Shown piece after piece: positions 1 through 12,260 of a stretch of DNA of 64,000 bases. Positions within the stretch are counted from its first letter, which is position 1. The number at the start of each line of letters is the position of its first letter. Source of the stretch: Hybos culiciformis (taxonomy: Eukaryota; Arthropoda; Insecta; Diptera; Hybotidae); contig OZ023274.1 in assembly GCA_964007475.1 (NCBI GenBank), forward strand, positions 55,823,851 to 55,887,850, given 5' to 3'. Both the position numbers and the translations under genes were made by a program. The notes beneath the pieces were generated by a model, which saw only the letters and a list, made by a program, of their open reading frames with translations, was not told where the DNA came from and searched no databases.

Positions 1-480
1 TGGGTAGGGAGCTACGGTTAGGGTCGTCCTGGGTCAAAATATGCAAACATTTTTTTTTTTCAAAATAGGGAAGCTTTTAAATACATGATGAAATAAAGAT
101 TATGAAATAAAGATTATCTGACCAAAAATTTTGGGGTGGGAGCTACGGTTAAGGCATTCCCTGCTCAAAATATACAAAACAAATTTTTTTTTTTTTAAAT
201 AGGTAGTGCCGATGAAATAAAGATTACGTGCCGAAACATTTTGGGAAGGGAGTTACGGTTAGGTCGTGCCGGCTCAAAATATACAAAAAAAAAATCTAAA
301 TAGGTAGCTTCGGTTAAATAAAGATTACCTGACCAAAAATTTTGGGGAGGCACCTAAGGTTAGGGTCGTCCTGGTGCAAAATATACAAACATTTTTTTTT
401 TCAAAATGGGTAGCTCCGGTGAAATGAAGATTACCTGACCAAAAATGTTTGGTAGGGACCTACGGCTGTAGTGACCCAGT
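1..480. repeat. Diverged tandem repeat, unit roughly 110-125 bp
   Basis: Four to five imperfect units follow each other. Each has a GGGAGCTACGGTTAGG-like stretch, a TCGTGCCGGCTCAAAATAT stretch, a run of T or A, a GGTAGCTCCGGTGAAATAAAG stretch and then TACCTGACCAAAAATTTT. Another unit lies near 865-985, and inverted units lie at 21,890-22,060 and 22,310-22,510. No coding sense was found. It is probably the internal repeat of an unidentified mobile element. Confidence 0.75.
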
Positions 481-1487
481 TCACTAACTGAAAATAAATT
501 AAATAAAAAACAAGGATGGTATGATTTATATTAACCAAACAAAGGAATATATAAATCATACGATTTTCTAAAATTTTGCATTGAAAATCAAAATTTTATT
601 TTCTACTTGCAAGAAAATCATTTTTAATAAATCAGTCTATTTCTGAATCTTGTATACTTTTTAAATAAATAACACTTTTTGTACACTTTTTAAATAAATA
701 AAAATTATATTAATTTTTAGTTTTGTAAATAAAATTTATTGTTGTAAATAATTTATTTCTTCGAACTTATTAAAATTAAATATAAATTGTAATTAAGAAT
801 ATTTAAATAAATAAATGTATTACATTTGAAGATCTACATTGACTTATCATTAACAACTCAAAAAATACAAACATTTTTTTTTCAAAATAGGTATATGATG
901 AAATAAAGATTATCTGACCAAAAATTTTGGGCAGGGAGCTACGGTTAGGTCGTGCCGGCTCAAAATATATAAAAAAAAAATTTAATGTTGTATTAGAAAT
1001 AGAAGTTTAATTTTTGAATAGCTCAAGAAGATGGTTTTCATTTTGACTAACTTTCAATAATTGTTCTTCAATTTGATTTGCATATTCTGAATCTATGCAA
1101 ATCAAATTGTGTGCCCATTTAATTTTGTAAATGCTCATCATTTTGCTTTATGTGTATAAACTTGTGCTTTAGTTGTATGCTCTTTGCGTTGCAATAGTTG
1201 TTCAATGTATTGACATGATTGCACATAAATGTAATATTTTCAATATAACATGAATTCCAAAAGAACATGAATGCCCTTCAACTCTTGATTATAAATTGAT
1301 AAATTTCAGAACACATGTAGATTTGATTCACTCGTGATCGTTTGTGCATGCCCAATATTTTCATAGAATATTCCTGGTGATTCATTAAATTTAGTAATGT
1401 TAAAAAATTACTACTTGATGATTACTGGCATTATAAACACACAAAGTGCCGATGCAATCAAGGCTAAACAATTCAGCTTTTTGGTTT
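481..1487. other. A+T-rich stretch without recognisable gene
   Basis: No supported coding region. One isolated unit of the 1-480 repeat occurs near 865-985, suggesting that 481-864 separates parts of the same repeat. The part next to 1488 may hold the 3' end or LTR of the minus-strand BEL element that follows, but no LTR pair is visible. Confidence 0.5.
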
Positions 1488-4310
1488 TTATTCTGCTGCT
1501 TTGCGGAATTGGTTTCGAAGATGAACTGTAGCTTGTTGTTGATTTTTGTTTAGATTTACTTCATGATCTACAGGGAGTAAACTCAGCTTTGAAATGGGAC
1601 GCTTGAATATTCCACTTTGTGTTTTTAGTGTATCAACATTATCGTTTGCCCCAGTGTGGACCTCAATTACACGAGCTAACGGCAATTTGGTAGGCGCTGT
1701 GTAAATAATCCCGCGACCATTTTTGCCAAAAATGATGATGAAGCCTTTCAACCAATTTCCATCTTGTTATGCCAGTCAAATTCATATCGCTTTCATTTCT
1801 TTGTGGTGATCTCCTGTAAGAAAATGTCCCGGGGTTAATACATCAATGTCTATTATTTCATCTGTTAGTGGACATAAAGGACGAGAGTTTAAAAATGATT
1901 CAATTTGGATTAACACAGTTGTTAATTCTTCAAATGTTAAACTAGTGTCCTTAAATGTACGACTCAAATGATGTTTCATTGATTTAACATCAGCTTCCCA
2001 TAAACCTCCGAAGTGAGATGCTCTTGGCGGAATGGAATGCCATGAATATGTGATTGATTTGTATGTTCAACTATCTTCGATTAGATTTCAGTACAATAAT
2101 CATCAAATCCCTTTTTGAAAATTTTCGTTCCTAGTACAAAGGTGGACGCATTATCACTCCATAAATCGGTAGGTAGGCCTCGTTTACCTACAAATCTTTT
2201 AAAAGCAGCTATAAACCCATTGGCGGTCAAATCTGAAACGACTTCAAGATGAATCGTCTTAGTAGATAAACAAATAAACAGCACTTTATATCCTTTGAAA
2301 CATTTATTGCCTCTTGCTTTTGACATTCGTATTGATATTGGTCCGGCATAATCTAATCCAGTGTTACTAAATGGTTTCAATAATGTTGTCATTGCGTTTG
2401 GGAGATCTGCCATAATTTGATCGTGTTTTATCTTTTGGATCTAACGCAAACAACACATTTGTGTAATTCCTTTTTAACAGCACTTTGACCTTTGATAATC
2501 CAATAATGTTGACGGATCAATGATAATGCTAAAGTTTTGCCTCCATGTAAGCAATCGGTATGGTATTTTCGCACAATCAAAGTAGTTAGATGACAACTGT
2601 GAGGTGGAATCCTTGGATGCTTGATTTCATATTCCACATCAGCTAATCGACCTCCAACTCGTAAAATGTTGTCACCATCAATTAAAAGATTAAAGATTTC
2701 TTAATTTGCTGTTAGATGGTAGCTGATTGTTATTTTTTATCAATTTCACCTCATTTTTACATTCTTGTTGAACCAGTCGAATGATTGTTGTTTTAGCTAT
2801 TTCTTCATTGGCTTGTTGCTTGGATTTTTCTACAATTATTAACAAAATTTAATATAGTAGCAAAAATTTTTAATAGTTTATTAATTTCAAAATCTAGTGA
2901 TCATATAGTTTTCCGTAGTCATCGTATGAACTTCGGTTAAAAGAACCGTTCTGAATTCTTGATCTGGTGTGAATTTTCGAATAATTTGGGTTGGCGACGC
3001 ATCTTCCGTCTGGCGAAGCCATTCTGGACCACAAGGTACAAGGTACAATCTTTTAACTTCATGATTCCTCTTGAAGCAAAATCCGCAGGATTTTCCTTAG
3101 ATTTAACATGATGCCATTGTTGAGATTTTGATTCCCTTGTAATTTGTTTGATTCTATTGCTGACAAATGTGTTGAGTTTTTCAGCCATGTTGTTAATCCA
3201 GGATAATATTACTTCTGAATCAGTCCAGCGAAATAACTTCGATGATTGAAAGATACTATGCTTGTATTTTTCATCAGATTAATAAGTAAAACTGCTGCAC
3301 ATAGCTCTAGCTTGGGTATCATGAGCTTTGATTTGAGTGGAGCTACTCTCGTTTTGGCTGCTTATATAAATGTTTCAGTTCTATCATTATCTTCATTCTA
3401 GCAAAGATGACTGCTGCATAAGCCTTCGTTGAATCATCGCAAAATTCGTGTAATTGAAGAGTAGATGTTGCTATCCATATAGCATATAGGTATTTCAATG
3501 TTCTCTAAATTTGATAATTCATTTCTTAATTTCATCCATCTTTTTTGAATTGTTTCAGGAAATTTCTCATCCCAATCGATTTTAAATAACCAAATGTTCT
3601 GAAATAAAATTTTGATATTAATATTTGAAGGTGACAACCATCCTATTGGATCGAAAATTTTAGATATTTCTGATAAAAAAATTCTTTTCGTTTGATGATC
3701 AGTTTGTGGCAACACTATTTTGTAAACAAACATATCTTTTGCCGGATTCCAGTCATTTGGGGTCATTTGGATTAACATTTAATCCATTTCCTTAAATAAA
3801 ATCCAACCTTCCCTAAAAGTTCTATTATTTCACGTTCCAACTGGAACGCTTGATCTTCATCGTTGGCCCCTGAAATCAAATCGTCGACATAAAAGTCATT
3901 TAAAACCACTCTTGATGCTTTAGGAAACGCAATTTCGTGATCTTTTTGTAATGTTCGTACGGCCAAGTAAGGCGCTGATTTAGTGCCGTAAGTTACAGTT
4001 ATTAAAGAATATTCCTTGACAGGATTCTTCATACTATCTATCCATAAAATCCGTTGATAGTTGAGTTGATTTTTTGAAATTAAAATTTGACGGTACATCT
4101 TGCACACATCTGCGCAAAATGCAATTTTGTGTTTCCTCCATATCAAAATTATAGTAAATAAGTCATCTTATAAAGTTGGACCCGCTAACATTTTGTCGTT
4201 TAAGCTGATACGGCTGTCTGCTTTAGCTGACCCATCAAACACAACACTCAACTTGGTCCCTTATTAACGCATGATGAGCTTGGTCCTTCGAACCGGATTC
4301 TGATTATAAC
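1488..4310 (-). pseudogene. Old BEL/Pao pol remnant, RT to integrase C-terminus
   Basis: Read on the minus strand, broken frames give BEL/Pao pol in order. RT palm comes first (4262 down to about 3770, with NDFYVDD), then the RT thumb region (3778-3434) and RNase H end (NPADFASRG near 3080). The integrase H2C2 domain follows (HGGKTLALSLIRQHYW, about 2550), then the core (NTGLDYAGP, LWSDNASTF, 2413-2081), NSRPLCPLTDE and PGHFL (1979-1782), and a DUF5641-type C-terminus (1751-1488). Several frameshifts and stops kill it. It matches the missing second half of the gag-side remnant at 21.4-23.5 kb, so both are probably one old element split by a later insertion. Confidence 0.9.
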
Positions 4311-4811
4311 AAGCCACAAAATTCAACTGTCACGGTGAGGCTGCCGGGACTACTCAGAAACCAATTCATCAACCAAACAACTCTTCAGCTTCCCAAATTT
4401 TCAAGAAAATTAAGACACAGTGTCGTTCAAGTTTAAATTCAAATTTAAATTTTGAAAATTTTAAATTCAAATAAAAAATTATAAATTTTTTTTTTTTTGA
4501 GAAAGAAAAATTATAAATATTTTTTGAGAAAGAATAATTATCAAAAATTTTTGAGAAAGCAACCATATATTTGGATACGAAGCAACCATAGATTTGGATA
4601 CGAAGCAACCATAGATTCCATCAATTGTACAGATAATTCTAGTTCCATCATCCACAATTCTAGTTCCATCATCCAGCCAGACGATCAACGATCAACCCAA
4701 CAAATAGCTGCAGAAAATTTTGAAGATCAATAGGAAATTATTCGGTAAGTCATTCGTTAATTTTTCTTTATATTTGGCTGGATCGACTGTTACTCTAAGG
4801 CAAATAAAGTA
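4311..4811 (+). repeat. Leader region of BEL copy 1 with short tandem repeats
   Basis: This lies between the older minus-strand pol remnant and the first gag codons of the plus-strand BEL element. It holds about three copies of a 21-23-bp unit (GAAGCAACCATAGATTTGG type, 4555-4615) and two copies of AATTCTAGTTCCATCATCCA (4636-4675). The 5' LTR should lie here, but I could not match it to sequence after 20,840. That LTR may be lost or too diverged. Confidence 0.45.
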
Positions 4812-5114
4812 ATGCCGCCCACTCAGAACTTCGAAAGTCTGCTGTTTCTGCAAGAGCAGAATAAAGCTTCTTTAACCCAATTTTTTAAAAATTATAAAAA
4901 GGACGGGGCAGACAGAAAAACTAAAGTCTATTTCGAAAAAAGGCTTCTAACATTAGAAGAGCATTTTTCAAAAATAAAGTCGGTACACTCCGACCTTTTG
5001 AAGGTTTTATACGACGATGAATATGCGTTAAAAAAAACTGATTATTTTGTACAAATGTTTTTTCGGATTTGGAAAATTCATATTTCCTCTGTTGATCTCA
5101 AACCCACCGTCTAG
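4812..5114 (+). pseudogene. BEL/Pao copy 1 gag, N-terminal piece
   Basis: A 100-codon open frame begins at an ATG (MPPTQNFESLLFLQEQ). It resembles the helical N-terminus of BEL/Pao Gag, with a KVYFEKRLLTLEEHFSKI motif like the start of the 52-60 kb element's Gag. It ends by running out of frame near 5050-5114. The rest of Gag continues in another frame from about 5047, so a small indel has broken the gene. The product would have been the capsid precursor of the retrotransposon particle. Confidence 0.75.
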
Positions 5115-7689
5115 TCCGTCGGCGTCAGCGAACGGGTTGAATTGTAGTCCATTCAATGATTTTAAAATTCAAAGGGGTCAAATCCCGCACTTTAAGGGAG
5201 ATTATGATTCGTGGCTAACATTTCGAGATTTATTCTTGGCCAGTGTACATGAAACTCCCATGAAAAATGCCACAAAATTGTGGACTCTCAAATCGCTCCT
5301 CAGCGGCCCGGCGGCCGACTTACTAGCTGACTACACTGTTTCTGACGGAGATTACGACAGTGCATGGCAAATGCTAAACGATAGGTTTAATAACACTAGA
5401 GTCCTGGTAAATAATGAACTTCACAGTTTCATGACTATACCTGTTATTAAAACTGAAAATACCAACGAGATCAAAAACTTATATGATAAAATCAATAAAT
5501 TAATTTCGAGGCTCAAACATTTAAAAATTGATACGCTTAATTGGGACGCAATTCTCGTATTCATCATCTCACAAAAACTCCCAAAAGATACTCACCAGCT
5601 GTGGGAACAAACCTTAACGGTTAAAACGAATATTCCTAGATTTGTGGACTTAAAAGATTTTTTACTGGATCGATTTAGAACCTTGGAAGCTATTACGGGG
5701 TCAAATCCTAGTTCTCATACTTCGGCATCAAAATCTGGAGGCCAGTCCTCTTCTTCAAAATCCTTTCATACGAAAGTGAAACAAAAATGTTGCCTTTGCA
5801 ACCAAAATCATTTTCTGCGACATTGCCTAAAATTTTTAGAGCAAAGCGTTGAATCCAGGTTCCAATTCATTAAATCCAAAAAGGGGTGCATTAATTGCTT
5901 AAACCCAAACCATACAGTGGCCAATTGTTCTAGCAAGTTTACTTGCCAACAGTGCCAAAAGAAACATCATACGATGTTGCATAATTCTAATGTGTCCAAG
6001 GCGTTGAGCACATCGCCCAAAACAGGACCTAAAGAAACACCCAATACGAATGAACCCCCTACTTTTCAGTCAAATAACGCTCAAGTTACTAGCCAATCCA
6101 CAAAGAAAAAAATCTTATTAGCTACCGCAATCGTAACCATCATTCATAATCATCAGACCCACAGCTTACGAGCCCTTATTGATCCGGGATCAGAGGTATC
6201 CTTGCTTCTAGAATCGGTTCAGAGGAAAATAGGTATACCAACAACAACAGTATCTGCTACGATCTCTGGAATGGGAGGCACACAAACGGCTTCATCTACG
6301 ACGGTCGCAAACTTTACAATACTTTCAAGAAATAAAACTAAACAAGTTAGTTTAGAAGCATTCATTCTGAGAAAATTAACCGGAGGGTTACCTTCTCAGG
6401 CCGTCGAGCCCCTTGACATTTCGTCAGTCAACCATCTAGAATTAGCAGATCACTTTTACAAGCCCCAAAAAATTGAGATGATTCTCGGAGCAGACGTGTA
6501 TCCACAAATCTTGCAGAACGGTACCCGAAAGTTTAACAACGAACAATTGGTAGCTCAAGCAACCATGTTCGGCTGGATTATTTCAGGAACTTGCGAGAAT
6601 ACAAAATCATTTCAGTGTAATTTCGGGTCTTACTTTAACCAAGTAGATATACCAATTGACGAGCGAATTCGGAAGTTTTGGGAAATTGAAGAGGTCACTC
6701 CCCCAAAATTTCTTTCGTCCAAGGATCAATATTGTGAAAAAATTTATGAAACGACCACTAAAAGAAACGCAGATGGCCGCTATGTGGTCAACTTACCTTT
6801 TCAAGAAGAATATCCATGCCAGCGGTATTTGCCAAATTCGCGCTTTATAGCACTTAATCGTTTTTACATGCTTGAAAAACGGCTTGAAAAGGACCAAACG
6901 GTGAAAGCTCTGTATGATAAAGTTCTTCAGGAATATATACAATTAGGTCACATGTCTTTAGTACAAAATCCAGAGTTGACTCTAACAAATTCTGGAAAAG
7001 ACCAAATTCGGGAGTACGGATACCTACCACACCATGGCGTGCTTAAGCCATTCAGCACAAGCACAAAATTACGAGTAGTTTTCGACGCTTCTTGTAAATC
7101 GGGTAATGGTAATTCCTTAAATGATATTTTAGAAGTAGGACCCACTTTGCAACAAGATCTGATGTCTATTATTCTAAGATGGCGCAAATATCCATTTGTA
7201 TTTACCGCCGACATTGAAAAGATGTATAGGCAAATTTGGGTTAGACCTTCTCATGCACCCTATGAAAGAATTTTGTATCGCAAGGATACAAGTCTTCCTG
7301 TTCAAGATTACCAACTAAACACCGTCATTTTCGGAGTTTCATCCGCTCCCTATCTTGCTATTCGGACTTTGTTACAACTAGCCAAAGACGAAGCAAAGAA
7401 TTTTCCTGCGGCCAAACCAATTGTAAAGAATGATTTTTACGTCGACGACGTTCTATCAGGTGCGTATAATCTTGAAGATTCGATACCAGCACAAACTGAA
7501 TTGAGAGGGATGCTCAAATCGGGAGGATTCGAGCTAAATAAATGGTCAGCAAATGTCTCAGAGATCTTAGAAGGCATTCTTGTACAAGATCAATTTTCAG
7601 ACCCTGTCCTAAATCTCGATGTAAATCCCAATCAAAAAACGTTAGGTATTTATTGGAATAAAAAAGATGACTATTTTTCTTTAAAATAA
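5047..7689 (+). pseudogene. BEL/Pao copy 1 gag-protease-RT
   Basis: A long open frame (about 880 codons) carries, in order, a Gag capsid-like region (FKGDYDSWLTFRDLF, WDAILVFIISQKLPKDT) and three zinc knuckles (CCLCNQNHFLRHC, CINCLNPNHTVANC, CQQCQKKHHTMLH; about residues 248-312). A retropepsin follows (ALIDPGSEVSLL, about residue 377; D-P-G rather than D-T-G), then the RT with KLRVVFDAS, KMYRQIW and catalytic FYVDD (about residue 800). The frame stops at 7689. The same RT resumes at once in another frame (FSDIARLFDP, 7730 onward), so one indel separates them. The apparent start at 5047 is not a true initiation site; Gag began at 4812. Confidence 0.93.
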
Positions 7690-7820
7690 ATCGTACTGAA
7701 ATTCCTGAAACCATAACCAAACGTCAGTTGTTCTCAGATATAGCTAGACTTTTTGATCCTGCGGGTTGCCTAAGTCCTATTATTATTAAGGCAAAAATTC
7801 TTATGCAACAAGTGTGGGCC
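7690..7820 (+). pseudogene. BEL/Pao copy 1 RT continuation up to the hAT insertion
   Basis: Directly after the frame break the RT thumb region continues (ITKRQLFSDIARLFDPAGCL, then ILMQQVWA). Coding is cut at 7820 by the 7.9-kb hAT element. The last eight bases, TGTGGGCC (7813-7820), are repeated at 15724-15731, where the same reading frame resumes with WADGTEWDD. Confidence 0.9.
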
Positions 7821-7980
7821 CAGCGCCGGCCCGAGCATTTGTGGCGTCCTAGGCCAAGGGTCTAAATCGTGCCCCATTTTTTAACCATTAAAAAAAGAAT
7901 AGTTAAAAACTTTATTTTGTTTAACATAAATTATGAATTATTAAAAAAATTTGTTTATTTTATTTACGTTTTTATTAAGT

Positions 7981-8265
7981 AACTTTCTTGTCTGCTTGTC
8001 TGTACACGAAATTTTGCAATAAAATTTTCACAACCAAAAGTTCGTCAGATTTTATTCAAATTTAGCAAACAAAAAGAGGAAATAATTAAACACAAATTTC
8101 GTAACAAAAAAATTGTTGACATCCTACCCAGCGATCACCTTTGGGGGAGCACTTCTAAAGTTTGTCCGATTTCATTCAAATTTGGTACATTAAAAGAGAA
8201 CATAATTAAACACACAAATTTCGTAACAAAAAATAAATCAATCAGAGTCCGTAGCTTAGCACGGG
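7981..8265 (+). repeat. Subterminal tandem units, left side of the hAT element
   Basis: Two or more units of about 110-130 bp contain AAAGTTCGTCCGATTTCATT-like, TTCAAATTTGGTA-like and AACACACAAATTTCGTAAC-like motifs and end in CCTACCCAGCGA. The block closes with TCAGAGTCCGTAGC. Three similar units occur at the opposite end of the same element (15160-15500) and inverted ones at 10530-10760. Repeated subterminal blocks may be transposase binding sites, as in other hAT elements; this is inference. Confidence 0.7.
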
Positions 8266-8910
8266 TTGACGGCTAGTTGATTAAAAAGAAGAAAATAAAT
8301 ACTAAATAAAAAAATTTTAAAAACTACGTTTTTAATTGACTAAAAAGAAGAAAATAAAAATTTTTCTCCGGCTCATTCACTGATTACAACAGGTGCGCAG
8401 GTAAAAATTTTAATACACATAGTTTTACTTCAAAAATGCGCCCCATGTTTCTAGATAGATATAGATTGTTGTAATCTCTGAATGATCCGAAAAAAAAAAC
8501 TTATTTTCTTTTTTAGTCAATTAAAAGCGTCGTTTTTAAAAGTTTTTTATTTAGTATTTTTATATCAAACTCCGAATTTTATTTTTATTTTAACTAGTCA
8601 GCCCGTAGAATAGTAAATTATAATTGATTTAAGCTTGATTTACACAATGGCTAAAAATGGCAAAAAAAAAAGATCCCAAAACAAAACAGGACAGAAGATA
8701 CAAAAACTAATGTGTTAAAGCAGTACAAACAGCGTAATCTTTTTTTTTTTGGTGTCTTTTTTTGTAATCTTTTTTTATAGCAAAAAAAAAAAAGATGAAC
8801 TAGTTCATCTTTTTTTATAGTTTACGTCTTTTTTTTTGCTAGGCGCGTAAAAAAAATTTATGTTATAATTTGAATTTTATAGTTTCTGAAAAATTATTAT
8901 TGTATTTCTA

Positions 8911-10020
8911 ACCTGGGGGTTACACTTGCTGAAAAAAAAATCATGATTTTTTTTGAATGTATGTGGGTTAAATTTTGTGTGAAAAAAAAATGAAGAAATA
9001 ATCATGATGAAAAATCATGTTTAAGAAAAATCAGTGTTGATTTTTTCTGTCAAAAGAAAATTTTTGGCTGCCAAAGAAAAAAGTAAGCTCTTGAAAGCGC
9101 AAACAACAATAATAAAAGCGGTTTGTTATGGGGGTTGGACATTTGTCCGCGGGACATTTGTCCGCGATTTGTTTTTGTATCGCGTACATCAAAGTGACAT
9201 TTGTCCGCGATTCGAAATGACTTTTGTCCGCCGCGGACAAATGTCATTTTGCAAAATGTCATTTGTCCACGATAAAAAGTAATCGCGTACAAATGACATT
9301 TTGCAAAATGACATTTGTCCGCTAAAAAACTGAAAAATCAATCGCGGACAAATGACATTTGTCCGCTAAACTTTGAAAATTCAATCGCGGACAAATGTCA
9401 TTTTGCAAAATGTCATTTGTCCGCGCATTTTGAGACATTTGTCCGCGGCGAACAAATGTCATTTTACAATCGCGGACAAATGTCATTTTGTAAAATGACA
9501 TTTTGTAAAATGACATTTGTCCGCGAAGTTTTCCATATAAATTTCATCGCGGACAAATGTCCCGCGGACAAATGTCCCGCGGACAAATGTCCCGCGGACA
9601 AATGTCCCGCGGACAAATGTCCCGCGGACAAATGTCCCGCGGACAAATTACCCGCGGACAAATGTCACGGTGCCGTTTGTTATTACGGGATTGGAATTTG
9701 AATGTTGAAATTGAAAAAAATCTATGTGAATTATTTATTAAATAAATAAAATAACTTACTTTAAAAAACAAGATATTTTATTGAAAAAGGTGAAGTTTAT
9801 AAAAACTAAGAACTTAGTAAAAAGAGAGAAAATAGAAAAAACATTTTTAAAAATATTTTATAAGGAAGAAATATTAAAATTTATAAATTTATACAGGGAC
9901 CACGAATGCCTCTGGAACATGAAGTCCAAGCCAGTATGATTTTTGACTCATAAAAATTTCACACTACATTAAAAAAAATCATAATCATGATTTTTTTTTC
10001 AGCAAGTGTAACCCGCACGT
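8911..10020. mobile_element. Inner element with TIR GGGTTACACTTGCTG plus A-run
   Basis: The arm at about 8917-8954 (GGGTTACACTTGCTG, a run of nine A, then TCATGATTTTTTTT) recurs inverted at about 9975-10014. The match extends imperfectly about six bases further out on both sides. No certain target duplication could be read. It encloses the palindromic array at 9130-9667. Confidence 0.7.
9130..9667. repeat. CGCGGACAAATGTC array with direct and inverted copies
   Basis: The motif CGCGGACAAATGTC and its reverse fill the stretch. Between 9130 and 9535 the copies alternate in orientation, joined by AT-rich spacers, many followed by ATTTTGCAAAATG palindromes. From 9548 to 9667 there are eight direct 15-bp copies (CGCGGACAAATGTCC). 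All frames through the array are open in places (for example repeated ADKCP), but this is a by-product of the repeat. A related piece sits at 27,751-27,843. Confidence 0.9.
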
Positions 10021-10206
10021 AAATTTGCTATAAAATTTGTTTATGTTTTGTGCTCAATTTTACTATAAAAGGAAAAAAATAATAAAATTTCTGTCCACTT
10101 CTTTCACATGTTTGTTGTTGTTGTTTATTTATCGCTTTCTCGTTCTAGTTTGACTAGAAAAAAATAAAAGATTACAAATTTAGCCATTGTGTAAATCACG
10201 CTTTAA

Positions 10207-11539
10207 CATTTATTTAATACTTAATGAAATACAAACAAACACTGATCATCTTGTTTCAATAATTAATTTTGAAATATTTCATCAATCTTTTTGGCCATAA
10301 AATGGTTATTAGTTTTTTCGTGAATATTTTTAAATTTCTCATATCCAAAACCCTTGATAACGCTACTGTCCGTGAGAAAATTCATGATCTTCTAAAAAAC
10401 ATGTGTGAATAGGACACACGGAAGAAATGAAACTTCATGTATGCGAGATTTTCACTGTATTTTCGATTTTGTTCTGAGCCATTGCAGAGTGGGTTATTGA
10501 GCTGCTGAGCTAAAAAGAGGGGTCCCAATTTTTTGTGACGCAATTTTTGTGTATAATCATATAATCTCTTTTTATGTATCAAATTTGAACGAAATCGGAC
10601 GAACTTTTGAAGCCCTCCCCCAGGGAAGATCGCTGGGTAGGAAGCCCATAAATTTTTGTTACGAAATTTTTGTGTTTAATCATTTACTCGTTTTATGCAC
10701 AAAATTTGAATGACAACGGACGAACTTTTGAAGTCGCTGGGGAGGAGGCCAATCAAATTATAAAATATCCTAAAACAACCTCCGACCTGACCACTGGCTT
10801 TGAATGTATTCATGAATTCAATGGGATACAGATGTTCACTTTCTTGAACTCGAAAATCGAATTTGTAATGAAAACTCAACAAAAAAGATGTTTTTTTTGT
10901 AATTTTTGCAAATTTCCCCCCGTATAACTCGTCGTGTTAAACAATTTTGCACTTTTTTAATTTTTAACTTGAATGTCTTAAATAAGCTCAATAGATAGTG
11001 CTTCTCTCGAAAGTTTTTTGGTATGAATAAAGTATACCACGTATTTCGTAAAAATAAGTACAATAAATTACAATAACAAACTGCAATAGCAAAATAAATT
11101 ACAATAACGAAATAGATACAAATAAGAACACATTCAAAATTTTTAATTTTTTTGTTAACTAAAAGTTTTGAAATGATCCACAAGAAAGGCTGGATGGTGT
11201 CTATGGTTTTTATGGACATTATCATAAATATAGCGACACCTATTTGAATTTACATTAAATATAATAATTAAAAAAGTAAAAATATTTGTTGCGATTACCA
11301 CCAGGAGCGATGTGTTGAAGATTTGTTATTGTTTTGTATGAGGCTTCGGAGAAATCGTTTTGCCTTTATATTTATCATAAATATAGCGACACCTATTGGA
11401 ATTTTTTTGAGGCTTCGGAGAAATCGTTTTGCCTTTATATATATTAAGATTAAGATAAGATTAAGATTAAGATAACATTAAGATATATAAAATATTAATA
11501 CATAAATAAAAATTAATATATGTAATATACTGACTAAAT
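10207..11539. repeat. Non-coding interior of hAT element with small repeats
   Basis: No gene is supported. Inverted copies of the subterminal units occur at 10,530-10,760. A block with TCATAAATATAGCGACACCTA and GAGGCTTCGGAGAAATCGTT occurs twice between 11,220 and 11,430. A short ATTAAG-type simple repeat lies at about 11,440-11,485. Open frames here are short and lack family resemblance. Confidence 0.6.
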
Positions 11540-12260
11540 CAGTGGTTCTTAACCTTTTTAGCTACCGGCACCCCTAAAATTTTCAAACAATATTCTCGCA
11601 CCCCTTACCAGAAATTATTGACTTATATAAATTAAAAAACAAACATTATGCAAAACATATTTTTTATACTAAATTAAATTTTTTAATAAAACACTAAAAA
11701 AATATTAAACTTCTATCTATTATTGCTATATTTTAGCTTAGCTTTTGAATTTGACTTTAATGTACCAAATTATATTCTAATAATTAGAATATAAATATTC
11801 AACTAAACTTGTAAAATTAACTTGTATTAATTGTTTTATTATTAATATTTAACTTTTAATATTCAACACAAAAATTCAAACTTGTAATAATCAACACTAA
11901 AATTCAATTATTTTTAAATCTTTATTCAATGTAATGTGCGAAACAGTATTTATATTTCTAAGAATAATCGCAACAATCAACTAAAATTTCGAGGAAATAT
12001 AAAAATCACTATAGAAACGCATTTGAATTTTTGTAATTGTAGAAAAAATACAAAAATTAATTTGTTTCTATGGTTTATAATTTACAAACATATTTAAAAA
12101 ATGTGTTGTGAATAAAAAATTTACTAACCAAAATGAATTTTTAAGATTAGTTTTTTATTTTGCTAGCTACACGTGAATTTGTAAAATTACAATTTCGCAC
12201 CCCCAAATATTCAAGCTCGCACCCCTAAGGGGTGCGTGCACCACCGATTAAGAACCACTG
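11540..12260. mobile_element. hAT-like MITE, TIR CAGTGGTTCTTAA
   Basis: The left end CAGTGGTTCTTAACCTTTTT and the right end, reversed, CAGTGGTTCTTAATCGGTGG share a 13-bp inverted end. Both are followed by a GCACCCCTAA-type motif. Such ends are known from hAT (Charlie-type) non-autonomous elements. The flanking octamers (GACTAAAT and AAGTCGAT) agree poorly, so the target duplication is decayed or absent. No coding region inside. Confidence 0.75.

Larger units (their letters stand above)
8633..10201. mobile_element. 1.57-kb TIR element with TTTAA target duplication
   Basis: The left end GCTTGATTTACACAATGGCT and the right end, reversed, GCGTGATTTACACAATGGCT form a 23-bp terminal inverted repeat with one mismatch. 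TTTAA lies directly outside both ends (8628-8632 and 10202-10206). No transposase frame is visible. It contains a second TIR pair (8911-10020) and the CGCGGACAAATGTC array. Superfamily unclear; a TTAA-type target would fit piggyBac, but the ends do not show its usual CCC start. Confidence 0.75.

Noticed and set aside
4311..4811. 5' LTR of BEL copy 1.
   Set aside because: No stretch here could be matched to the presumed 3' LTR after 20,840; calling limits would be guesswork.
9540..9667. ADKCP-repeat proteins readable in several frames on both strands.
   Set aside because: A 15-bp repeat keeps all frames open by arithmetic; there is no start context, domain or neighbouring gene structure.
11540..12260. 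Exact 8-bp target duplication for the CAGTGGTTCTTAA element.
   Set aside because: The flanking octamers agree at only half of the positions, so only the TIRs are claimed.
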